Source: Sulfurospirillum sp036802865
GTDB taxonomy: Bacteria > Campylobacterota > Campylobacteria > Campylobacterales > Sulfurospirillaceae
Assembly (NCBI RefSeq): GCF_036802865.1
Contig: NZ_DAIRVK010000002.1
Coordinates: forward strand, 620,001 to 684,000
Length of the DNA stretch: 64,000 nt
Reading direction: 5' to 3'
The translations under genes and the position numbers were made by a program. The notes beneath the pieces were generated by a model, which searched no databases, was not told the origin of the DNA, and saw only the letters and a list, made by a program, of their open reading frames with translations. Shown piece by piece: positions 35,181 through 45,223 of this stretch. Each line of letters starts with the position of its first letter. Positions within the stretch are counted from its first letter, which is position 1.

Positions 35181-35603
35181 ATGAAAAGATTATTGGTTAT
35201 TTTAGCACTAATTTCGAGACTCGTTGCTGATGATGCAAATGATTTAGACGAAATTAAAGAGGAAGACATCCCTAAAATTCTCTCCATTATTAAAGATGGC
35301 ACCAAAGAGCATTTACCGATGATGTTGGATGATTACACAACACTGGTTGATATTGTTAGTGTTAATAACGCCATCGAATATAGAAACCGTATCAATTCCG
35401 CAAACGAACATGTCAAAACAATTCTCAAAGCCGATAAAGGCACGCTGATTAAAACAACCTTTGAAAACAATAAAAGCTATCTTTGCAATGATTATGAAAC
35501 ACGTTCACTTTTGAAAAAAGGGGCTGTTTTTATTTATGTCTTTTTTGATATGAATAATACAGAACTTTTTAAATTCTCTATTCAAAATAAAGATTGTCAG
35601 TAA
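35181..35603 (+). CDS. Small secreted protein of unknown function
   Basis: The ATG at 35181 follows AAAGGAA. The 140-aa product has a signal peptide (MKRLLVILALISRLVADD), an acidic region and two cysteines (one in YLCNDYE and one in the last residues, KDCQ) that could form a disulfide. DDYTTLVDIVSVNNAIEYRN suggests a helical domain. I do not recognise the family. It is followed at once by a hairpin built from two TTACATGTAA copies. Confidence 0.7.
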   Translation: MKRLLVILALISRLVADDANDLDEIKEEDIPKILSIIKDGTKEHLPMMLDDYTTLVDIVSVNNAIEYRNRINSANEHVKTILKADKGTLIKTTFENNKSYLCNDYETRSLLKKGAVFIYVFFDMNNTELFKFSIQNKDCQ

Positions 35604-35637
35604 CTTCTTACATGTAACACGCTTACATGTAAGAAGT
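35603..35637. terminator. Bidirectional hairpin built from two TTACATGTAA copies
   Basis: ACTTCTTACATGTAA (35603-35617), loop CACGC, TTACATGTAAGAAGT (35623-35637): a perfect 15-bp stem between two convergent genes, followed by a T-rich stretch. Each arm contains one full copy of the window's repeated palindrome. Confidence 0.8.
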
Positions 35638-35647
35638 ATTTACTTTT

Positions 35648-38221
35648 TTAGTGCTTGTTGATAACGATCTCGCCATCTTTGGCATCGATGATGATGCTCT
35701 CACCTTCATGCAATTTCTCTTCTAAAAGAAGCTCAGCCAATTTATCTTCGACCAGTTCATACAAAGCACGCTTAAGTGGACGTGCCCCATACACTGGGTC
35801 AAATCCAGCTTCTGCTATCAATGCTTTTGCCGCAACCGTAAGTTCTGCTTTAATCTCTTTACCCGCAAGTTTTGTTTCTATATCTTTGAACATAATGCTC
35901 ACAATTTCTCGCAAACCATCTTCTGTTAATGGATTGAAGATAATAATGTCATCCAAGCGGTTTAAAAACTCAGGTTTAAAGTGACTTCTAAGCTCTTTCA
36001 TGACTTCCTCGGTGCGTTTTTCACCCTCGTAAGCCATAATCTTATCACTTGCAATGTTGGATGTTAAAATAATGATGGTGTTTTTAAAATCAACCGTCAC
36101 ACCTTTATTGTCCGTCAAACGCCCTTCATCAAGGACTTGTAGCAAAATGTTGAAAACATCCGGATGCGCTTTTTCAATCTCATCAAAAAGTACGACACTG
36201 TAAGGTTTGCGACGCACAGCTTCGGTGAGTTGTCCACCCTCATCGTACCCTACATAACCTGGAGGTGCACCGACTAAACGACTCACGGAATGTTTTTCCA
36301 TGTATTCACTCATATCAAAACGTATCAGTGCTTTGGTTGTGTCAAACAAGAAGTTAGCCAGAGCCTTTGCACTTTGCGTTTTACCCACACCTGTTGGTCC
36401 TAAAAAGAGGAAACTACCAATCGGTTTATTTTGCTCGCTCAGTCCTGCTTTATTGCGTTTAATCGCTCGACCAATTGCCTTGATTGCAGCATCTTGTCCC
36501 ACAACCTCTTTTCTAAGATGCTCTTCAACGGCTAACACTTTCGCTTTTTCGCCTTGAAGCATTTTATTAACAGGTATACCTGTCCATTTGCTAACAATGG
36601 TTGCTATCATCTCTTCATCAACACTGTTTTTCAAGAGTGTTCCACTCTCAACCATTTTTTCCCACTTAGCTTTAAGGTCTTCCTCTTGTTTAACAAGCTC
36701 AGGTAATTTGCCATACTCTATCTCCGCGGCTTTGTTAAACTCACTGTTTTTCTTAGCCGTCTCTGCTTCACGTCGCAAGGCTTCTGATTCTGTTTTAATC
36801 GCAGCAATGTCATTAAAGACACTCTTCTCTGTTTCAAACTGAACTTCTAAAGAGCGCATTTTCTCTTTGGCATCGCCCAACTCTTTTTCAATGGCATGTA
36901 AACGTTCATCGTTCTTTTTGTTTTTCTCCATCAAAAGCGCTTCTTTTTCTACCATCAACGTACCAATCAATCTTTTAATACGACTAAGCTCTGTGGGTTC
37001 ACTCTCGATTTGCATCTTAAGTTCAGCCGCCGCTTCATCAATAAGATCAATCGCTTTATCCGGTAAAAAACGATCACTGATGTATCGTGAACTGAGTTTT
37101 GCCGCTGCAATAAGCGCTGAGTCCATAATCGTAACATGATGATGCGCTTCAAGGCTCTCTTTAATACCCCGTAAAATCTGTAATGCTTCGTTGATGCTGG
37201 GTTCATTCACTGTAACAGGCTGAAAACGGCGTTGTAACGCTGCATCTTTTTCAAAATATTTGCGGTACTCTTTCAGCGTTGTCGCACCTATGGTATGAAG
37301 CTCTCCACGCGCCAGAGCAGGTTTGAGAATATTCGCAGCGTCCATACTTCCTTCGCTGGCACCCGCACCAATAATAGTATGAATTTCATCGATAAACAGA
37401 ATAATATTGCCACTTTTTTTCACTTCATCAATCACTGCTTTAAGACGGTCTTCAAACTCACCACGGTACTTTGCACCTGCGATTAAGGAACTCATATCCA
37501 AAGCGACGACACTTTTATTTTGAAGGCTTAGAGGTACATCGTTATGTGCAATTCTAAGTGCCAACCCCTCTGCTATCGCTGTTTTACCGGTTCCTGGCTC
37601 ACCAATTAAAATCGGATTATTTTTGCTCTTTCGAATCAAAATTTGCATCATTCGACTTATCTCTTCATCACGTCCGATGACAGGGTCAAGCTTACCTTCA
37701 CTGGCTAATTTGGTTAAATTGATACCGTATTTTTCAAGTGATTCAAGGTTTTCATCGGCACTTTGTTTATCAATTTTTTTACCACCACGAAGTGCTTCAA
37801 GGTTTTTCTTAAACTGCAATAGATCAAGGTATTTTCCAAGAATTTTTTTGAGCGGATCACTATCGATATTAGCAAGTAACCATGTATCTACGGAAAGGTA
37901 ACCATCGCCTTTTTGTTTCATCAGTCCTTCGGCTTTTTGCAAAGATTCGACAAGAACACGTGAAATAGTAATATTTTCCTTGGTGACATGCGAAGCCGTT
38001 GGTAATTTTTGGACTTCACTTTTAATTTCAAGTTCTATCGCACTCTTATCAATATTCATTTTATTAAAGACTTGATTGAGTATAGAAGCTGAATTGGTAA
38101 GGAGTCCCCACGTTACATGTAAAGACGTTGCTTCTTGATTTTTAGAATGCAGAGCAAGGCTAATAGCGCTCTCTATCGCTTCTCTCATTTGGTTAGTCAA
38201 TTGTTCAAAAAGTGAGTTCAT
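35648..38221 (-). CDS. clpB: ATP-dependent disaggregase ClpB
   Basis: The 857-aa protein has an N-domain, AAA-1 (IGEPGTGKTAIAEGLA, LFIDEIHTIIGAG), a long coiled-coil middle domain (about 400-520) and AAA-2 (FLGPTGVGKTQSAKALA, VLFDEIEKAHPDVFN), the ClpB layout. It rescues aggregated proteins with DnaK. It is convergent with the secreted-protein gene and divergent from ctpA across 226 bp. One TTACATGTAA lies inside at 38113-38122. Confidence 0.97.
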   Translation of the reverse strand: MNSLFEQLTNQMREAIESAISLALHSKNQEATSLHVTWGLLTNSASILNQVFNKMNIDKSAIELEIKSEVQKLPTASHVTKENITISRVLVESLQKAEGLMKQKGDGYLSVDTWLLANIDSDPLKKILGKYLDLLQFKKNLEALRGGKKIDKQSADENLESLEKYGINLTKLASEGKLDPVIGRDEEISRMMQILIRKSKNNPILIGEPGTGKTAIAEGLALRIAHNDVPLSLQNKSVVALDMSSLIAGAKYRGEFEDRLKAVIDEVKKSGNIILFIDEIHTIIGAGASEGSMDAANILKPALARGELHTIGATTLKEYRKYFEKDAALQRRFQPVTVNEPSINEALQILRGIKESLEAHHHVTIMDSALIAAAKLSSRYISDRFLPDKAIDLIDEAAAELKMQIESEPTELSRIKRLIGTLMVEKEALLMEKNKKNDERLHAIEKELGDAKEKMRSLEVQFETEKSVFNDIAAIKTESEALRREAETAKKNSEFNKAAEIEYGKLPELVKQEEDLKAKWEKMVESGTLLKNSVDEEMIATIVSKWTGIPVNKMLQGEKAKVLAVEEHLRKEVVGQDAAIKAIGRAIKRNKAGLSEQNKPIGSFLFLGPTGVGKTQSAKALANFLFDTTKALIRFDMSEYMEKHSVSRLVGAPPGYVGYDEGGQLTEAVRRKPYSVVLFDEIEKAHPDVFNILLQVLDEGRLTDNKGVTVDFKNTIIILTSNIASDKIMAYEGEKRTEEVMKELRSHFKPEFLNRLDDIIIFNPLTEDGLREIVSIMFKDIETKLAGKEIKAELTVAAKALIAEAGFDPVYGARPLKRALYELVEDKLAELLLEEKLHEGESIIIDAKDGEIVINKH

Positions 38222-38394
38222 TGCATCTCCTAATTTTTTCTATAATTCTACAACTTTAGTCTATTGATGTCAAGTTTATTTAGCAATATAGCATTATGCT
38301 TATCAAGCGAACACCTTCACTTCATAGTTAAAATAAATTAAAATATTAAACTATGTTCAATCAAGCTTTCATAGAAGTTTTAGGGAAACTGCAC

Positions 38395-38400
38395 TATAAT
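38395..38400 (+). promoter_or_regulatory. -10 box of the ctpA operon
   Basis: TATAAT about 47 bases upstream of the ctpA ATG, in the 226-bp divergent gap with clpB. The Shine-Dalgarno GAGGAG is rather far (12 bases) from the ATG at 38448. The clpB side is AT-rich with no clear HspR operator. Confidence 0.55.
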
Positions 38401-38447
38401 CGTTCTCCAAAGAATACGCATAATCTTGCGAGGAGCATACACACGCT

Positions 38448-39779
38448 ATGAAACATTTACCATTTGCTACGGCTGGCTTTATTGCCACATTTTTAGGTAT
38501 CACTACCTTTTTTTCTTCAACGCTCTTTGCAGCAGATAATGCTGATGGAGAAAAGAGTCGTCTTGCTTCTTTGGCCAAATTTACACGCGTTTTGGCAACC
38601 ATTGAAAAATATTATGTTGATGACATCAAAATTGACGATATCGTCAAAAAGTCCATTGAAGGACTTTTAACAAACCTCGACGCACACTCTTCTTACCTCG
38701 ATGAAAAACATTTTAAAGATCTCAAAATCCAAACTGACGGTGAATTCGGTGGTTTAGGTATTACGGTTGGTCAAAAAGATAGTGCTTTAACCGTTATCGC
38801 GCCGATGGAAGGAACTCCTGCAGATAAAGCAGGTGTTAAAGCGGGCGACATTATTTTGAAAATCAATAAACAATCAACACTCAACATGACCATTGATGAA
38901 GCGGTCAACATCATGCGTGGTAAACCAGGTACAGGTATAGAACTGACACTTGTACGTGAAGGTGAAAGTAAACCTCTTACGATTGCCATTGTTCGCGATA
39001 TCATCAAAATCGAGTCTGTTTACTCAAAGACTATTGAAAATGAAAACATCCTCTATGTTCGTGTTGTAAGTTTCGATAAAAATATTGTAGGTGATGTACA
39101 AGACGCTATTAACAAAAACAAAGGTGTTAAAGGTATTGTTCTTGACCTTAGAAACAATCCGGGGGGGCTTTTAAATCAAGCTGTTGGACTTGTTGATCTT
39201 TTCGTTGATGAGGGTATTATTGTTTCGCAAAAAGGACGTGTAGAGTCTGAAAATGCTGAATACAAAGCAAGCAAATCAGCTACCATTACCAAAGCGCCGT
39301 TGGTCGTCCTTGTAAATGGTGGTAGTGCAAGTGCAAGTGAGATCGTCAGTGGTTCATTACAAGATCATAAACGTGCCATCATTATTGGTGAAAAAACTTT
39401 TGGAAAAGGAAGCGTACAAGCTGTTCTTCCCGTCGTTGATAATGAAGCAATTCGTTTAACGATTGCACGTTACTATCTCCCAAGTGGGCGAACCATCCAA
39501 GCAGAAGGTGTCACACCTGATCTTGTTGTTTATCCAGGTGATGTTCCTCATAAAAACAACGAACAATCACTCAAAGAAAAAGATCTTAAAAAACATTTAG
39601 AGAGTGAACTGAAAAAAGTAGATGAAAACAAAACAGAAGTAAAAGAGACGAAAACAAAAACAAAAACAAAAGAACAAACAAAGGCAGAGAAAGAGATCGT
39701 GAGTCAAGAGAATTTATTCAAAGATTTACAACTTAAAAGTGCTGTTGATGCAATCAAAGTACTTTCTATTAAAAAATAA
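38448..39779 (+). CDS. ctpA: C-terminal processing protease (S41, CtpA/Prc)
   Basis: The 443-aa protein has a signal or anchor segment (about residues 5-28), a PDZ domain (GEFGGLGITVGQKDSALTVI) and the S41 catalytic core LVNGGSASASEIVSGSLQDH with the serine, and GEKTFGKGSVQ with the lysine. The tail (about 370-420) is Lys/Glu/Thr-rich. It cuts periplasmic proteins at their C-terminus. It is followed by purine genes with a 14-nt gap. Confidence 0.95.
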   Translation: MKHLPFATAGFIATFLGITTFFSSTLFAADNADGEKSRLASLAKFTRVLATIEKYYVDDIKIDDIVKKSIEGLLTNLDAHSSYLDEKHFKDLKIQTDGEFGGLGITVGQKDSALTVIAPMEGTPADKAGVKAGDIILKINKQSTLNMTIDEAVNIMRGKPGTGIELTLVREGESKPLTIAIVRDIIKIESVYSKTIENENILYVRVVSFDKNIVGDVQDAINKNKGVKGIVLDLRNNPGGLLNQAVGLVDLFVDEGIIVSQKGRVESENAEYKASKSATITKAPLVVLVNGGSASASEIVSGSLQDHKRAIIIGEKTFGKGSVQAVLPVVDNEAIRLTIARYYLPSGRTIQAEGVTPDLVVYPGDVPHKNNEQSLKEKDLKKHLESELKKVDENKTEVKETKTKTKTKEQTKAEKEIVSQENLFKDLQLKSAVDAIKVLSIKK

Positions 39780-39793
39780 TTGAGGAGAGAGAC

Positions 39794-40507
39794 GTGAATA
39801 AAGGTGCATTGTTATACGAAGGTAAAGGTAAAAAACTGTTTTTAACAGATGACGAAAATCTTTTAGTTTCAGAATTTAAAGATGACTTGACAGCATTTAA
39901 TGCTGAAAAAAAAGGTAATGAAGCAGGTAAAGGTGCGCTTAACTGTAAAATCAGTACACAACTTTTTCATCTTCTTGAAAAACATGGTATTCAAACACAC
40001 CTCGTCAAAACACTTGATGATACAAATCAATTGATCAAAAAAGTAAAAATCATTCCTATCGAAGTGGTTGTTAGAAACATTGCAACAGGTTCTCTTGCAA
40101 AACGCCTTGGTATAAAAGATGGTACGGTACTTCCTTTTACCCTCGTTGAATTTTATTACAAAGATGATGCTCTTGGTGATCCTATTATCAATGATGAACA
40201 CTGTTTACTTCTCAATCTTGTGAAAAGTGAATCAGACCTTGAAGAACTTAAACGTCTTGGTCGCGAAATCAATGTCATTATGAAAAGTTTTTTTGCTGAA
40301 CGTAGACTCAAACTTGTTGATTTCAAAGTTGAGTTTGGTGTCGATAAAGAAGGAAACATTCTTCTCTCAGATGAAATCAGTCCTGACAGCTGTCGTTTCT
40401 GGGATATGGATACCAATGAAAAACTGGATAAAGATAGATTTAGACAAGGTCTTGGTGATGTTAAAGTTGCCTATGAAGAAGTCCTAAAACGTATTCTCTC
40501 TCACTAA
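39794..40507 (+). CDS. purC: SAICAR synthetase
   Basis: The 237-aa enzyme has LLYEGKGKKLFLTDD, FKDDLTAFNAEKKG, IPIEVVVRNIATGSLAKRLG, ISPDSCRFWD. It joins aspartate to CAIR in purine synthesis. First of purC-purS-purQ. The start is a GTG at 39794 with GAGGAGAG just upstream. Confidence 0.97.
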   Translation: MNKGALLYEGKGKKLFLTDDENLLVSEFKDDLTAFNAEKKGNEAGKGALNCKISTQLFHLLEKHGIQTHLVKTLDDTNQLIKKVKIIPIEVVVRNIATGSLAKRLGIKDGTVLPFTLVEFYYKDDALGDPIINDEHCLLLNLVKSESDLEELKRLGREINVIMKSFFAERRLKLVDFKVEFGVDKEGNILLSDEISPDSCRFWDMDTNEKLDKDRFRQGLGDVKVAYEEVLKRILSH

Positions 40508-40529
40508 AATTACAAGGAAAAAATAAACG

Positions 40530-40775
40530 ATGAAAGTTATTGTCAATATTCAACTCAAAAATGGTGTTTTAGATCCACAAGGAAAAGCTGTTCATCATGC
40601 ACTTGCTTCTTTAAAATTTAACGAAGTAAATGAAGTCCGTATTGGAAAGCAAATCATCCTTGATATCGCAGAGTCTGACAAAGCAACAGCAGAAAAAAGA
40701 GTGAAAATCATGTGTGATGAGCTTTTAGCCAATACGGTTATTGAAGATTATACGATTGAGTTTCCAACATGCTAG
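40530..40775 (+). CDS. purS: FGAM synthase subunit PurS
   Basis: An 81-aa protein with MKVIVNIQLKNGVLDPQGKA and an NEVRIGKQIILDI segment, the small structural subunit that joins PurL and PurQ. It overlaps purQ by 7 nt. Confidence 0.95.
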   Translation: MKVIVNIQLKNGVLDPQGKAVHHALASLKFNEVNEVRIGKQIILDIAESDKATAEKRVKIMCDELLANTVIEDYTIEFPTC

Positions 40776-41440
40776 TTGCTGTTGCAGTCTTTCCCGGAAC
40801 AAACTGCGAAATCGATACTAAATACGCTTTTGAAAAACTAGGACAAGACGTTGTTCTTGTTTTTCATAAAGAGGAAAAATTACCAGAAGGCACTGACTTA
40901 GTCGTACTTCCCGGCGGTTTTAGCTATGGCGATTACCTAAGAAGTGCTGCCATTGCTAAATTTTCACCTATTATGAAAGCGGTCATTGAATTTGCTAACA
41001 ATGGTGGAAAAGTCCTTGGTATTTGTAATGGTTTTCAGATGCTTGTTGAAGCACGCCTTTTGCCTGGTGCTATGAAACGCAATGAAAACGTTCATTTTAT
41101 CTCACAATTTCATCACCTTAATGTTATTGCAAATGATAATACATTTTTGCGTAAATGCTCAATTGGTGAGCTTTTAAACGTCCCAATTGCACACGGTGAA
41201 GGAAGTTATTACATTGATGATGCTGGACTTAAAGAGCTTTATGCCAATAAACAAGTACTGCTTACGTATTGTGATGAACAAGGAAATGTTAAAAACCCTA
41301 ATGGATCGGTTGATTCCATTGCAGGCATTTGCAATAAAGAAAAAAATGTGTTTGGTCTTATGCCACACCCAGAGCGTGCCATCGAGAAAATTTTAGGCTC
41401 TGATGATGGTGTTAAAATGCTTGAGGGTTTTCTAAACTAA
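40769..41440 (+). CDS. purQ: FGAM synthase glutaminase subunit PurQ
   Basis: The 223-aa class I glutamine amidotransferase has VFPGTNCEIDT, LPGGFSYGDYLR, KVLGICNGFQML with the catalytic Cys, and GLMPHPERA with the His and Glu of the triad. It feeds ammonia to PurL. PurL itself is not in the window. Confidence 0.97.
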   Translation: MLVAVAVFPGTNCEIDTKYAFEKLGQDVVLVFHKEEKLPEGTDLVVLPGGFSYGDYLRSAAIAKFSPIMKAVIEFANNGGKVLGICNGFQMLVEARLLPGAMKRNENVHFISQFHHLNVIANDNTFLRKCSIGELLNVPIAHGEGSYYIDDAGLKELYANKQVLLTYCDEQGNVKNPNGSVDSIAGICNKEKNVFGLMPHPERAIEKILGSDDGVKMLEGFLN

Positions 41441-41444
41441 CGTG

Positions 41445-42536
41445 ATGAAGAAATTTTTCACACTCCTCGTACTCTCTTTGGCTCTTTTAGTGCCTTCTTT
41501 TGCTGCTGAAGAGAGTGCGTTTTCAGGTCGTTCCAAGTCCATTTTCCTCTCTGTTGAAGAGATGCCTCAAAAAGTCTATATTGGACAAGTTTTTCCGATA
41601 AAAGTCAAAGCCATCGTTGCTAATGATAAAATTGATGGACTTCTCAATACCTTTTCAAGTGCTTCAGCAGCAGAAGTTCTTAATCCTCAAAACCCTTGGG
41701 AACGCTCACGCGACAATACCTATTTTAATACCTTTTATTTCAAAATAAATTCTAAAACAGCTGTAATGCCTCGCCTTAGTGTCTCTTTAATACAGCAACA
41801 AGAGGCCGTTGAAAGTGAAGTTATCATTTTAAATCTTCCATCTCAACTTGTTCAGCTCAAGCAAGACCCACTTTTTAGTAATGTCATTGCTCAAACTTTA
41901 AATATTAACAAGTATAAAACAACAACATTTGATGCTAAAAATGTTATTGTTGTCTTGGAAATCGAAACGACCGGTGCTAATTTAAAAGACTTTGCTCTCA
42001 GTGGCATTGCTAAAAGTGGTATCGATTCTTTTTCTGACAATGGAACTTCTCAAAAAATTTATTACTATGGTATTGTTCCAAACTATCAAAAAAGTTTTGA
42101 TTTTACCTACTTTGATCTTACAAGCAATAAATTTAATAAAATAACACTACCAATGGTTATTGAAAGCGATGAAGTCAGTACCCAACTTGGACTTAACCCC
42201 AAAGAGAGTATTTTTGAGTTCTATAAAAGCGTTGCTTATGCAGTTGCCGCGTTTTTATTCTTTGTCATTTTACTGAAACGTCGAAGATGGTACTATTTGG
42301 CTATTTCGTTGTTTTTCTTGGCACTCTTTTTCCTCGATCGTAATCCATTAAACAATGCAAAACTCAAAGCAAACAGTAGTATTATGATTCTTCCAATGGA
42401 GAGATCAACTGTCTTTTTTACCAGTGATAAAACCTTAGATATTGAAAAATTGGGAGATCGTGATAAATATATCAAGATCTTACTACCCGATGGAAAAATT
42501 GGATGGACTGACCGTGAAAATATTATCAAAAATTAG
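41445..42536 (+). CDS. Membrane protein with signal peptide and C-terminal SH3-like segment
   Basis: The product (about 363 aa) has a signal peptide (MKKFFTLLVLSLALLVPSF), a periplasmic beta-rich region of about 220 residues resembling oxygen-tolerance BatD-like domains only loosely, then two close membrane segments (about 265-310), and a C-terminal segment with DKYIKILLPDGKIGWTDREN, a bacterial SH3-like pattern. A GTG one codon before the ATG is also possible. Function unknown. It lies between purQ and plsC. Confidence 0.7.
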   Translation: MKKFFTLLVLSLALLVPSFAAEESAFSGRSKSIFLSVEEMPQKVYIGQVFPIKVKAIVANDKIDGLLNTFSSASAAEVLNPQNPWERSRDNTYFNTFYFKINSKTAVMPRLSVSLIQQQEAVESEVIILNLPSQLVQLKQDPLFSNVIAQTLNINKYKTTTFDAKNVIVVLEIETTGANLKDFALSGIAKSGIDSFSDNGTSQKIYYYGIVPNYQKSFDFTYFDLTSNKFNKITLPMVIESDEVSTQLGLNPKESIFEFYKSVAYAVAAFLFFVILLKRRRWYYLAISLFFLALFFLDRNPLNNAKLKANSSIMILPMERSTVFFTSDKTLDIEKLGDRDKYIKILLPDGKIGWTDRENIIKN

Positions 42537-42549
42537 AGGTTTTTATGTG

Positions 42550-43206
42550 ATGATCGAGTTTGTCATCACCGTTTTGATGACTATTATTTTGATGTATGCA
42601 TTTCGCAACAATACACATATCATTCGACGTACATGGGGGCGATTGCAAACATTTTTAATGGGCTTTCGTATTAAACAAATAGGTGATGTAGCACCTAGTG
42701 CAACACTTTTAGTGCTCAATCATCAAAGCCTTGTTGACATTGTTGCACTGGAGACAATTTATCCTAAAAATCTCTGCTGGATTGCTAAAAAAGAGATTGA
42801 AGATATTCCTCTTTTTGGACATATTATCCCAGCACCTCGTATGATTTCTATTGATCGTAACGACAAACGCTCACTTATCAAAATGATCAAAGAGGGTAAA
42901 GAACGCGTGAGTGAAGGACGGGTTCTTGCTATGTTTCCAGAAGGAACACGTGGACGTGGTGATAGACTTTTAAAATTTCAAAGTGGTGCAAAAATTCTAG
43001 CTGAAAAGTTAGAGCTTATCGTCCAACCTGCTATCATTGTCGGGGCACGTCATATTCTTGATTCTAAGAGCCTTGATGCGCATGGCGGTGAAGTCAAAGT
43101 CATTTATCTTGATCCTATCAATCCTAAAGAGGACGAACAATGGTTTGAGAAAATGTACATTACAATGGAAGAGCGATTAGCTCTTGAGTTAGCTTCAAAA
43201 AAGTAA
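42550..43206 (+). CDS. plsC: 1-acyl-sn-glycerol-3-phosphate acyltransferase
   Basis: A 218-aa PlsC-type enzyme with one N-terminal membrane segment, the NHQSLVD motif (HX4D form), a FPEGTRGRG motif and the later region PAIIVGARHILD. It makes phosphatidic acid from lysophosphatidic acid. AGAGG lies about 10 bases upstream of the ATG; a GTG one codon earlier is equally possible. Confidence 0.92.
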   Translation: MIEFVITVLMTIILMYAFRNNTHIIRRTWGRLQTFLMGFRIKQIGDVAPSATLLVLNHQSLVDIVALETIYPKNLCWIAKKEIEDIPLFGHIIPAPRMISIDRNDKRSLIKMIKEGKERVSEGRVLAMFPEGTRGRGDRLLKFQSGAKILAEKLELIVQPAIIVGARHILDSKSLDAHGGEVKVIYLDPINPKEDEQWFEKMYITMEERLALELASKK

Positions 43207-43210
43207 TCTA

Positions 43211-43236
43211 TTGAAAGCCACTTTTGTGGCTTTCAA
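43211..43236 (+). terminator. Hairpin terminator after plsC
   Basis: TTGAAAGCCAC (43211-43221), loop TTTT, GTGGCTTTCAA (43226-43236): a perfect 11-bp stem five bases after the plsC stop, followed by ATTCTCTC. Confidence 0.8.
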
Positions 43237-43343
43237 ATTCTCTCATTTTTGCTACAATAACGCGATTTTTGGATTTGTCAAATAACTTTTAAAACATAAG
43301 TTTTTTGATAAATCCAACTATACATACATTAAAGGATAAAACC

Positions 43344-45215
43344 ATGTCAAAACATCAATTTCAAACGGAAGTTACTCAACTTTTAGACCTGATGATTCAT
43401 TCGCTCTACTCTAATAAAGAGATCTTTTTACGCGAACTTATCTCCAATGCTTCGGATGCCTTAGATAAGCTGAATTATCTCACACTGACCGATGATACAT
43501 ACAAAGCACTCTCATACATTCCACGCATTGACATCGCCATTAACAAAGAAGCTAAAACCCTTACTTTAAGCGATAGTGGTATTGGTATGAATGAAGAAGA
43601 CTTGGTTGAAAACCTTGGAACCATCGCTAAAAGTGGTACAAAATCATTTTTACAAAACCTTAGTGGCGACAAAAAGAAAGATTCAAGCCTTATTGGTCAA
43701 TTTGGTGTTGGCTTTTACTCTGCTTTTATGGTTGCCAATAAAATTGAAGTTGTAAGTCGCAAAGCTGGCGAAGAAAAAGCCTATATGTGGAGCAGTGAAG
43801 CAGGTGCAGAGTATGACATCGCAGAAGTGACCAAAGAAAGCCACGGTACATCGATTACCCTTTATCTCAAAGACGATGAAGATGAATTTTTAGAGTTTTA
43901 CCGCATCCAAAACGTCATTAAAAAGTATTCAAACCACATTCCATTCCCTATTTTTATGGACAAAGAAGAGAAAGAGTTTGATGATGAAGGTAAAGAAAAA
44001 AGTAGTGAGATCAAAAACGTACAAGTTAACAAAGCCAGTGCACTTTGGACAGTAGCAAAAAGTCAAATCAAACCTGAAGAGTACAAAGACTTTTACCAAC
44101 AAATTTCTCACGATAGCACCGATCCACTTCTTTGGAGCCATACAAAAGCTGAGGGTAAATACGAATATACTACACTTTTCTACATCCCATCAACGCCTCC
44201 AATGGATTTGTTTAGAATGGACTATAAACCAGGTGTTAAACTCTACGTTAAACGTGTTTTTATTACCGATGATGAAAAAGAACTGCTTCCTACCTACCTT
44301 CGTTTTGTCAAAGGTATCATCGACGCGGAAGACCTACCACTGAACGTTAGCCGTGAGATTTTACAACAAAACAAAGTGCTAGAGACTATCAAAAAAGCTT
44401 CGGTTAAAAAAATTCTGAGCGAACTCAAATCACTCAAAGAAAAAGAGAGTGAAAAATACCTAGAGTTTTACAAAAACTTTGGACGTGTTGTTAAAGAGGG
44501 ACTTTACAATGACTGGGAGAACAAAGAAGCACTCTTAGAGCTTGTACTGTTCAAATCATCTAAACGTGATGGCTTAGTCAGTCTGAAAGAGTATAAAGAG
44601 GCGATGGGAGAAGATCAAAAAAGCATCTATTACATCACGGGTGAAAATGAAAAACTCCTTCGTAACTCTCCACTGATTGAGCAGTTTAAAGCGAAAAATA
44701 TCGAAGTCTTACTTCTTGACGAAGAAGTCGATGCCATCGTCTTCCCAATGGTCGGTGAGTACGATAAAACCCCAATCAAACCGGTCAATAACTCAGACAT
44801 TGATGAAGAGATCAAAGAAGATAAAGCGAAAGTTGAAGAAGATGAGAAAACGTATAAAGAAATCTTGGTAAAAATGAAAGAGATTTTGAAAGATGATGCG
44901 AAAGATGTTAAAATCTCTAGCCGTTTGAGTGACTCACCATCATGCCTTGTATACGATAAAAATGACCCAGATTTCCAGATGCAACAAATGCTCAAACAAA
45001 TGGGACAAGACAATCTACCTGCCGTTAAACCTATCTTAGAGATCAATCCTGAGCATGAAATTTTCAAAAAATTAAGTGCAAAAGGTGATCTTTTAGAGCT
45101 TAATGATGTCGCTTTCTTACTTCTTGATCAAGCTAAACTTCAAGAGGGAATGAAGATCGAAGATACCGCTGCTTTTGCAAAACGCTTAAACCGTTTTATC
45201 GCAAAAGCGCTTTAA
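43344..45215 (+). CDS. htpG: Hsp90 chaperone HtpG
   Basis: From the ATG at 43344 (AAAGGA upstream) the protein has 623 aa: an N-terminal GHKL ATPase domain (NKEIFLRELISNASDALDKL, SDSGIGM, GQFGVGFYSAFMVA, HGTSITL), a middle domain with LPLNVSREILQQNKVL, and a C-terminal dimer domain. It folds client proteins and is usually heat-induced. Confidence 0.97.
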   Translation: MSKHQFQTEVTQLLDLMIHSLYSNKEIFLRELISNASDALDKLNYLTLTDDTYKALSYIPRIDIAINKEAKTLTLSDSGIGMNEEDLVENLGTIAKSGTKSFLQNLSGDKKKDSSLIGQFGVGFYSAFMVANKIEVVSRKAGEEKAYMWSSEAGAEYDIAEVTKESHGTSITLYLKDDEDEFLEFYRIQNVIKKYSNHIPFPIFMDKEEKEFDDEGKEKSSEIKNVQVNKASALWTVAKSQIKPEEYKDFYQQISHDSTDPLLWSHTKAEGKYEYTTLFYIPSTPPMDLFRMDYKPGVKLYVKRVFITDDEKELLPTYLRFVKGIIDAEDLPLNVSREILQQNKVLETIKKASVKKILSELKSLKEKESEKYLEFYKNFGRVVKEGLYNDWENKEALLELVLFKSSKRDGLVSLKEYKEAMGEDQKSIYYITGENEKLLRNSPLIEQFKAKNIEVLLLDEEVDAIVFPMVGEYDKTPIKPVNNSDIDEEIKEDKAKVEEDEKTYKEILVKMKEILKDDAKDVKISSRLSDSPSCLVYDKNDPDFQMQQMLKQMGQDNLPAVKPILEINPEHEIFKKLSAKGDLLELNDVAFLLLDQAKLQEGMKIEDTAAFAKRLNRFIAKAL

Positions 45216-45223
45216 AAAACAAC

